Shown piece by piece: positions 58,373 through 64,000 of a stretch of 64,000 nucleotides of DNA. The notes beneath the pieces were generated by a model, which searched no databases, was not told the DNA's origin, and saw nothing but the letters and a program-made list of their open reading frames with translations. The stretch is from Photobacterium sp. TY1-4 (GTDB lineage: Bacteria; Pseudomonadota; Gammaproteobacteria; Enterobacterales; Vibrionaceae). The translations under genes were made by a program, and so were the position numbers. Numbering within the stretch: position 1 is the first letter of the stretch; each line of letters opens with the position of its first letter. The DNA lies in the NCBI RefSeq assembly GCF_025398175.1, contig NZ_CP099734.1, forward strand, positions 992,001-1,056,000, given 5' to 3'.

Positions 58373-59134
58373 ATGAACAGTAACACGATGCGTCGCCTCG
58401 CATTTACGTTGCTGGTTGGTGCGGCGACCCAAGTGGTCGCCGCACCTGCACCTGTTACCGAGCTGAATAGCGCTGGTAGCAACAGCCAGCAGCGTGATGA
58501 CAGCTTGACCCGCCTGGAGCGGATGATTGAGGCGCGAAATCAAATTCAGCTGGAGATGCAGCGCCAGTTGGATCAACTGGGCTCTGAGGTCAGCGAGCTG
58601 CGCGGTGCCGTAGAGCGCAATACCTATGAGCTCAACCAGATGCTGGAGCGCCAGCGTGAGCTCTACCGGGAGCTGGATACGCTGAGCCGTCAGCCGCAAG
58701 CGCAAGCCAAACCTGAGTCTGATGAGCCAGCCTCTTCGGAGACGTACAGCACCAACGTCAGTGAAAACGATGCCTACGAGAAAGCCGTCAATCTGATCCT
58801 CAAAGAGAAGGATTACAACGGGGCCGTGGCAGCGTTTCAATCCTTCCTGAGCACTTACCCGGAATCGGTTTATCTGCCGAACGCCCATTACTGGCTGGGA
58901 CAGTTGTACTTCACCCAGAATCAACTGCCGAAAGCCACTGAGCAGTTTAAAGCGGTCACCAGCTACAAAGATTCCAACAAACGGGCAGATGCGATGCTGA
59001 AGCTGGGTGTGATCGCCGAGCGCAGCAAGCAAGTGGATGAGGCGAAAAAGCTGTATCAGCAAGTGATGGAACTCTATCCGGACTCGACCAGCTCCAGCCA
59101 GGCCGAGCGGCAATTGAAAAAGCTTGCCAAGTAA
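58373..59134 (+). CDS. cpoB: Cell division coordinator CpoB (YbgF)
   Basis: CpoB links Tol-Pal to PBP1B during septal peptidoglycan synthesis. The 253-residue protein has a signal peptide (cleavage after VVA), an N-terminal trimeric coiled coil (about 38-100) and a C-terminal TPR domain (about 130-253; YEKAVNLILKEKDYNGAVAAF, LPNAHYWLGQLYF). It is the last gene before the terminator at 59149. Confidence 0.96.
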   Translation: MNSNTMRRLAFTLLVGAATQVVAAPAPVTELNSAGSNSQQRDDSLTRLERMIEARNQIQLEMQRQLDQLGSEVSELRGAVERNTYELNQMLERQRELYRELDTLSRQPQAQAKPESDEPASSETYSTNVSENDAYEKAVNLILKEKDYNGAVAAFQSFLSTYPESVYLPNAHYWLGQLYFTQNQLPKATEQFKAVTSYKDSNKRADAMLKLGVIAERSKQVDEAKKLYQQVMELYPDSTSSSQAERQLKKLAK

Positions 59135-59148
59135 AAAGAAGTTTCGCT

Positions 59149-59174
59149 AAAGGTCAGTTTTTACTGGCCTTTTT
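59149..59174 (+). terminator. tol-pal operon terminator
   Basis: AAAGGTCAG (59149-59157) pairs with CTGGCCTTT (59164-59172; one G-T pair) around a 6-base loop and is followed by T residues. Confidence 0.88.
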
Positions 59175-59297
59175 GCTATCTGAGATCCGGGCCTTGTTAC
59201 AGACTTGTCAGAACTTTGTGGGGCTGTGTATAAATTCAGCGGCGGCGGTGTATAATGCCCGGACGAGTAAGGACGAGCTGATAGAGCAATTCGAAAC

Positions 59298-60359
59298 ATG
59301 AGCCTGACATTTGATCCCTCTGAAATGGTTTACCCGTTTCCCCCGAAGCCGACGCCGTTGACTGTCGACGAGCAGCTGGCATACAAAGAAAAAATCAAAG
59401 CCCTGCTGAAGGAAAAAGATGCGGTTTTGGTTGCCCACTACTACACCGACCCTGAAATTCAGGCCCTGGCAGAAGAGACCGGCGGTTTCGTCGGCGATTC
59501 TCTGGAAATGGCCAAGTTCGGGAACCAGCACCCGGCCAAGACCCTGGTGATCTGCGGGGTGCGCTTTATGGGGGAATCAGCCAAAATCCTGACCCCGGAG
59601 AAGCGGGTGTTGATGCCGACGCTGGAGGCAGAGTGTTCGTTGGATCTGGGCTGTCCGGCTGATAAATTCTCCGAGTTTTGCGATGCCTATCCGGATCATA
59701 CCGTGGTGGTGTATGCCAATACCTCGGCGGCGGTGAAAGCGCGTGCCGACTGGGTGGTGACCTCTAGTATCGCGCTGGAAATTGTCGAGCACCTGGATGC
59801 GGAAGACAAGCCGATCATCTGGGGGCCGGATCGCCATCTGGGCGCGTATATCCAGAAGCAAACCGGCGCTGACATGCTGCTGTGGCAAGGTGAGTGCGTG
59901 GTGCACGATGAGTTCTCGGCCAAAGCCCTGCGGGAGATGAAGCATCTCTACCCGGACGCCGCCGTGCTCGTCCACCCGGAGTCACCGGCCAGCGTGGTCG
60001 CGCTGGCCGATGCTGTGGGCTCGACCAGTCAGCTGATCAAGGCCGCGAAAACCTTGCCGCATCAGAAGCTGATTGTCGCGACGGATAAGGGCATCTTCTT
60101 TAAGATGCAGCAAATGGTGCCGGAAAAAGAGTTGGTGGAAGCGCCGACCGCCGGGGCCGGCGCAACGTGCCGTAGCTGTGCCCATTGTCCGTGGATGGCA
60201 ATGAATGGCCTGAAGGCCATCGAAGAAGGTCTACGCGAAGGGGGCGCGCAGCATGAGATTTTCGTCGACCCGGACCTGCGTGAGAAATCGCTGATCCCGC
60301 TGAACCGGATGCTCGATTTTGCCGCAGCGCTGCAATTGAAAGTGAAAGGCAACGCCTGA
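59298..60359 (+). CDS. nadA: Quinolinate synthase A
   Basis: NadA condenses iminoaspartate and dihydroxyacetone phosphate to quinolinate in NAD synthesis and holds a 4Fe-4S cluster. Candidate cluster Cys residues are in the [13 protein letters not shown] and [13 protein letters not shown] segments. The [26 protein letters not shown] segment is typical. The length of 353 residues is normal. It shares a terminator with the convergent UPF0149 gene. Confidence 0.97.
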   Translation: MSLTFDPSEMVYPFPPKPTPLTVDEQLAYKEKIKALLKEKDAVLVAHYYTDPEIQALAEETGGFVGDSLEMAKFGNQHPAKTLVICGVRFMGESAKILTPEKRVLMPTLEAECSLDLGCPADKFSEFCDAYPDHTVVVYANTSAAVKARADWVVTSSIALEIVEHLDAEDKPIIWGPDRHLGAYIQKQTGADMLLWQGECVVHDEFSAKALREMKHLYPDAAVLVHPESPASVVALADAVGSTSQLIKAAKTLPHQKLIVATDKGIFFKMQQMVPEKELVEAPTAGAGATCRSCAHCPWMAMNGLKAIEEGLREGGAQHEIFVDPDLREKSLIPLNRMLDFAAALQLKVKGNA

Positions 60360-60402
60360 CGCACAAGTGCTTTATCGCCGCGATACGCAGGCATCATAAA
60401 CA

Positions 60403-60433
60403 AATGGCGGCCATTGGCCGCCATTGTTGTTTC
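60403..60433. terminator. Shared terminator between nadA and the UPF0149 gene
   Basis: AATGGCGGCC (60403-60412) pairs perfectly with GGCCGCCATT (60416-60425) around a 3-base loop. GTTGTTTCG follows on the plus strand and TTTGTTTATG on the minus strand, so it can serve both convergent genes. Confidence 0.85.
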
Positions 60434-60453
60434 GTTCACTAGCCGTTGCTGCG

Positions 60454-61032
60454 TTATTGCTGCGCGTCGACCAGCGCCTGGGCGCGTAGTGTGAGGCCGC
60501 AGACCATGGTCGGCACGGAGTGAAAGATCTCTTCAAATTGCGCCAGGTTGTCAGCGCCTTCCTGAGACAGGGCTTCCATCGCATTTTCCGGATCGTACAG
60601 CAGGCTGAAGCACAGCAGTACGCCGCCAAGCAGGGCATTGTCTTCACTGTCTTCCGGCATCAGGGTTTCCCAATCGTCACGCGCCAGTTGCCAGCCTTGC
60701 AACATCCCTTCGGAAAACTCACGGGTCGCTTCGCTGACCAACTCTTTATCGTCCAGGGCGCAATCTTCCGGCCACTGCCAGGTCCCTGTCAGCAGGGCTT
60801 CGCGAGTTTGGTTCCAAATCTCAACAATCGCATTGGCATACGTTTCCAGCTCTTCATGGCTGGCAAAAGGTGATGTTTCTTCGCCGCCCCACATAAAGGC
60901 CAACCATTCGGACGGGTTGATTAGATGTGGCGCCGCCGCCATGGCGGTGATAAAACCACGAGTTTGTGATTCAGACAGTAGTTGCTCGGCCAGCTGGCGA
61001 TCTTGCAGTAACTCACTTAGTGGGGATGACAT
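60454..61032 (-). CDS. UPF0149 (YgfB/YecA-type) family protein
   Basis: The 192-residue protein is of the UPF0149 helical fold, acidic, with the ESQTRGFITAMAAAPHLINPSEWLAFMWGG segment and a GMLQGW motif in the C-terminal half. It lacks the SEC-C tail of E. coli YecA. Function is unknown; YgfB in Pseudomonas influences gene regulation. I start at the ATG at 61032 (MSSPLSELL), which aligns with the domain; an ATG 12 codons upstream lacks a ribosome site. Confidence 0.85.
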   Translation of the reverse strand: MSSPLSELLQDRQLAEQLLSESQTRGFITAMAAAPHLINPSEWLAFMWGGEETSPFASHEELETYANAIVEIWNQTREALLTGTWQWPEDCALDDKELVSEATREFSEGMLQGWQLARDDWETLMPEDSEDNALLGGVLLCFSLLYDPENAMEALSQEGADNLAQFEEIFHSVPTMVCGLTLRAQALVDAQQ

Positions 61033-61323
61033 AATACAATCTCGTTGAACAGGATATGTGTACGTCATGGCTGCCGGATGGGTCCGCCGGGCCGCATGAC
61101 GTCTGTATAAAGTAAAAGTATAAAGCTTGCATTGTAGCAGCCAGGGCCGGGCAACACAGTAGCAACAGGGCCGGATCTATGGTTTTGATTCCGGAACTGC
61201 TGCAATATTAAGCATGCACGCCGATTTTTTTTGTTTTTTATTGACCTTGCAGAGAGCGGACACTATAGTTACGCCCCGTTGAGACGACAACCATAAACCG
61301 TTGTTGCCAACAACAATCTGATT

Positions 61324-61411
61324 GGTGAGGTGTCCGAGTGGCTGAAGGAGCACGCCTGGAAAGTGTGTATACGGCAACGTATCGAGGGTTCGAATCCCTC
61401 CCTCACCGCCA
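61324..61411 (+). tRNA. tRNA-Ser (anticodon GGA)
   Basis: The 88-base sequence folds as a class II tRNA with a long variable arm. The acceptor stem GGTGAGG pairs with CCTCACC, the discriminator is G and CCA is encoded. The anticodon loop CTGGAAA carries GGA, reading UCC and UCU. It is nearly identical to E. coli serW/serX as I remember it. A terminator follows directly. Confidence 0.97.
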
Positions 61412-61419
61412 TCTTCCCG

Positions 61420-61446
61420 AAAAGACCGCCTACAGGGCGGTCTTTT
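61420..61446 (+). terminator. tRNA-Ser terminator
   Basis: AAAAGACCGCC (61420-61430) pairs with GGCGGTCTTTT (61436-61446) around a 5-base loop, ending in a T-run. Confidence 0.9.
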
Positions 61447-61891
61447 CGTTTCTGCTACCTCTTTCACACCTTTCTATCCATTGCCAGATCTTTCTCGCCA
61501 ATACAAAAGATTTGCTGTTGTGTTTCGGGACCGGTCGTCTGCGGTGTCTGCAAACCCATGCGCTTGCGTTTGTTCATGGCTTTGCAATCAAACTTGCTGT
61601 CGTGACTTAATAGTCATTAACTCTGGTGTAAATAGCTGGTATCGTAAAGAAAAATTGGTTTATTTGGCGCCTTGTCAGGTGTCGATATCGCCTGCCACCA
61701 TACTGAGTGTCTATAGTTTTCTGTACTCATGCGCGGTGATACCATTTTTCTTTTTGTGTCGTGCCGTGAGAATGACGGGCCATTGATAATGATTCAACCA
61801 CTGTCATGCCAAGGCTTTCTTGGGCTTTATCTTGAGTTCTCAGAGAATCGGTAGCAAACAGCTCAGAAGACAGCAAACCTATACCGTAGAA
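61447..61891. other. Intergenic stretch upstream of the two-component system
   Basis: These 445 bases between the tRNA-Ser terminator and the response regulator are more AT-rich than the surroundings and hold no gene that I can support. The promoter of the regulator-kinase pair should lie in the second half. Confidence 0.5.
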
Positions 61892-62614
61892 ATGATTATG
61901 AGCCACCTAGAACGTATAAATATCCTCATCATTGAAGATGACTTAAAGCTCGCTGGATTGATACAGAATTATTTGGAACAGCAGGGGTTTACAGTCAGGC
62001 ATGCTGAAACTGGCCAGCAAGGCTTGCAGATTGCAAGAGAAATGACCCCGCAGTTAATCATCTTGGATCTGATGTTACCCGTGATGAATGGACTGGCGGT
62101 GTGTCGTGAGCTTAAATCCTGGTACAAGGAATTGATCTTGGTGCTAACCGCCAGTGATGATGATATGGACCAGGTCGCGTTATTAGAGATGGGGGCGGAT
62201 GATTTTGTGCATAAGCCTATCCATCCGCGGGTGCTACTGGCTCGCGTCCGGGCCTTACTCCGGCGTTATGAACATCAGCCAGCTTCAGCCACTAACGAGA
62301 GAGCAGAACAGTTAAACTTTGGACAATTAACCCTCCATCTCGGCCGACGTCTGGTCCAACTCAACGACAAGCCGGTTAATTTAACCGAGATGGAATTTGA
62401 ACTCTTATGGTTATTGGCCAGTAACCCCGAAAAGCCGCTCTCTCGGGATGATATCAGCTTGGCTCTGCGGGGGATTGAACATGATGGTCTGGACCGCTCG
62501 ATTGATAACCGGATCGTGTCGTTACGCCGGAAGCTTGGCGATCATTCGGGTGTGCCACGACGCATTATCACCGTGCGTGGAAAAGGCTATTTATTTGTGA
62601 CCGATCGGTGGTAA
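61892..62614 (+). CDS. OmpR-family response regulator (RstA-like)
   Basis: The 240-residue protein has a receiver domain (about 8-122) with the acid pair Glu15-Asp16-Asp17, phosphorylated Asp59 in IILDLMLP and Lys108 in HKPI, and an OmpR/PhoB winged helix (about 140-236) ending in IITVRGKGYLFV. It pairs with the kinase encoded 42 bases downstream. The start is uncertain between the ATG at 61892 and one at 61898; neither has a clear Shine-Dalgarno. Overall it is closest to RstA as I judge it. Confidence 0.88.
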   Translation: MIMSHLERINILIIEDDLKLAGLIQNYLEQQGFTVRHAETGQQGLQIAREMTPQLIILDLMLPVMNGLAVCRELKSWYKELILVLTASDDDMDQVALLEMGADDFVHKPIHPRVLLARVRALLRRYEHQPASATNERAEQLNFGQLTLHLGRRLVQLNDKPVNLTEMEFELLWLLASNPEKPLSRDDISLALRGIEHDGLDRSIDNRIVSLRRKLGDHSGVPRRIITVRGKGYLFVTDRW

Positions 62615-62656
62615 GGCCTGAGATTTTCAATGACAAAAAATGGACAAAATTAAGCT

Positions 62657-63997
62657 ATGAACCGAGCCGCTTTCGCAGCCACACTGACCCGACGTTGGCA
62701 AAGGATTTTGAGTCAAGGCATGTTGAAACAAGTTGTGAGCTTAGTTTTGGTGTTAACCACAGTCTATATATTGTATACAAGGGTGGTGGTGCCTTCCATT
62801 GGCGTTCTTTATTATCAGGAAGTGGCAGAAGACAAAGCCCGTGATTGGCGCGGTACCTACTTGCTCTTGCAGCGGTTGTACCCAACTCAGACGGCACCAC
62901 AGTGGCAAGCGTTACTGGAGCAAGTCCGCCAAACATCCAATATTCCGATTGAAGCTCGTCCTTTGGCACAGTGGCAGCTGCCGGAACAGGGGGTCAACAT
63001 ACTGCTAAAAGGTGAGATTTGGGTCGCCGACTGGCAAGAAGATATCACTTATCAGCTCATTGGCGGGGATGTTGTGGCACGTATTGGTCCCATCGGAACC
63101 ACAGATAGTGCCATGATGATTTATGCTTTCGCGACAAAGTACTTACCCCTGCTGTTCATCGTCACGATCACGCTCGGCTGGGCCCTGTGGTTGCAATATA
63201 GATTACAGCGTTTGGAACAGATTTCTGTCTCCTTTAGTCAAGGTGATTTTCATACCCGGGCCCCGGAAGGTGCGCTGGCGTTAGGAGATTTAAACCGTGC
63301 CTTTAATCGGATGGCCGAGCGGTTAAAGCGTCTTTTCCTTAGTCAGAAACATCTGACGAATGCTGTGTCTCATGAGCTGCGCTCCCCGATTGCCCGGCTA
63401 AGATTTCAACTGGAAATGCTGATCGATGAAAAAGATGAGGCCGCGATACAAAGCTATATTGCCGGCATGTCAGAAGATTTAGATGACATGGACGAGATGA
63501 TCGATGAAATGTTGACCTATGCCAAGATGGAGCGTACCGAACCTTTGGTCCAGCTTGAGCGGATTGCTATCTGTCAGTGGTTACAGTCCCAGCAGCAGTA
63601 TTTACTCGGTGAGATAGATATGGCGATGCGCCTCAAGTTACCCACTGCTGAGGTGCAAGTCGCCGCAGATCCGGCACTGTTAAGTCGTTTGTTACGCAAC
63701 TTGGTGTCGAATGCCGGACATTACGCGGTAGAAACCTTGGTTGTGGGCATCGATGTTACCGATGACAGCTGCTGTTTATGGGTTGACGATGATGGGCCGG
63801 GGATCCCGCAAGAACAACGCCAGCAGCTCTTTGAACCTTTTACTCGGCTCGATTCAAGCCGTAATAAAAATAGTGGCGGCTATGGTTTGGGGCTTGCCAT
63901 TGTCGCGCAAATCGCCCGTTGTCACCGTGGGCAGGTAGAAATACAAGAAAGCGCGTATGGTGGCACACGCATGCTCTTTCGCTGGCCACTGAAATAA
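62657..63997 (+). CDS. Sensor histidine kinase (RstB-like)
   Basis: The 446-residue kinase has two membrane helices (about 24-43 and 162-181) enclosing a periplasmic sensor of about 115 residues, a HAMP domain (about 180-230), the phospho-acceptor His239 in AVSHELRSPIARLRF, and an ATPase domain with N-box (LLRNLVSNAGHYA), WVDDDGPGIP and GYGLGLAIV. It should phosphorylate the regulator encoded just upstream. The signal is unknown. It ends four bases before the window's end. Confidence 0.92.
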   Translation: MNRAAFAATLTRRWQRILSQGMLKQVVSLVLVLTTVYILYTRVVVPSIGVLYYQEVAEDKARDWRGTYLLLQRLYPTQTAPQWQALLEQVRQTSNIPIEARPLAQWQLPEQGVNILLKGEIWVADWQEDITYQLIGGDVVARIGPIGTTDSAMMIYAFATKYLPLLFIVTITLGWALWLQYRLQRLEQISVSFSQGDFHTRAPEGALALGDLNRAFNRMAERLKRLFLSQKHLTNAVSHELRSPIARLRFQLEMLIDEKDEAAIQSYIAGMSEDLDDMDEMIDEMLTYAKMERTEPLVQLERIAICQWLQSQQQYLLGEIDMAMRLKLPTAEVQVAADPALLSRLLRNLVSNAGHYAVETLVVGIDVTDDSCCLWVDDDGPGIPQEQRQQLFEPFTRLDSSRNKNSGGYGLGLAIVAQIARCHRGQVEIQESAYGGTRMLFRWPLK

Positions 63998-64000
63998 AGC

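Noticed and set aside
61324..61411. tRNA-Ser as attachment site of an integrated element
   Set aside because: No integrase gene and no second copy of the tRNA 3' end appear in the window.

Overview
The window is a stretch of chromosome from a gammaproteobacterium, most probably a member of the Vibrionaceae (a Photobacterium-like genome is my best guess). The grounds are a histidine operon with a bifunctional hisB and a six-histidine leader peptide, the cydABX-ybgE-ybgC-tolQRAB-pal-cpoB-nadA block, adhE beside a MarC-type membrane protein, yecE-cmoA-cmoB beside aspS and yebC, and an ATP-grasp/7TM/retropepsin lipoprotein trio. Genus assignment is inference from gene order and protein resemblance only. 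Nearly all of the window is housekeeping sequence with normal coding density.

Layout. 1-6600 (minus strand): hisGDCBHAF (hisF cut by the window edge) behind the attenuator and leader hisL. 6600-7373: gene-poor gap with a (CTAGAG)16 hexamer tract. 7374-10747 (minus): a YchJ-like SEC-C protein, an EAL-HDOD signalling protein, lpxH and ppiB. 11168-13894 (plus): cysS and glpQ. 13994-15564 (minus): a Kv-type channel with a C-terminal zinc ribbon and a MarC-family protein. 16164-18863: adhE with an FNR-like box upstream. 19027-21824 (minus): a degenerate SDR, an unrecognised protein and a PatB/MalY-type C-S lyase. 21952-23383: a complete IS4-family element lying in the loop of what was the terminator of the next operon. 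23417-26695 (minus): the ATP-grasp ligase, 7TM/inactive-transglutaminase and retropepsin-like lipoprotein genes. 26942-29696 (minus): cmoB, cmoA and yecE. 30055-32777 (plus): aspS and yebC. 32868-35755: a lipoprotein diverging from a ToxR/CadC-like membrane regulator. 35994-39912 (plus): ruvC, a chemoreceptor gene, ruvA and ruvB.

40087-46451 (minus) is the most unusual region. It is a tight five-gene operon coding for an L-amino-acid-oxidase-like flavoprotein, two carboxymuconolactone-decarboxylase-fold proteins, a long DyP-type heme peroxidase and a thiamine-diphosphate enzyme of the acetolactate synthase/benzoylformate decarboxylase class. The predicted chemistry fits together: the oxidase makes H2O2 and a 2-oxo acid, the peroxidase uses H2O2, and the ThDP enzyme uses 2-oxo acids. 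I do not recognise the pathway. A polyamine-binding potD gene and a divergent puuB-like oxidase gene follow.

50055-59134 (plus) holds cydABX-ybgE under apparent FNR and ArcA control, then ybgC-tolQRAB-pal-cpoB. nadA, a UPF0149 gene, a tRNA-Ser(GGA) gene and an RstAB-like two-component system close the window. I saw no rRNA gene, no CRISPR array, no prophage and no replication origin.
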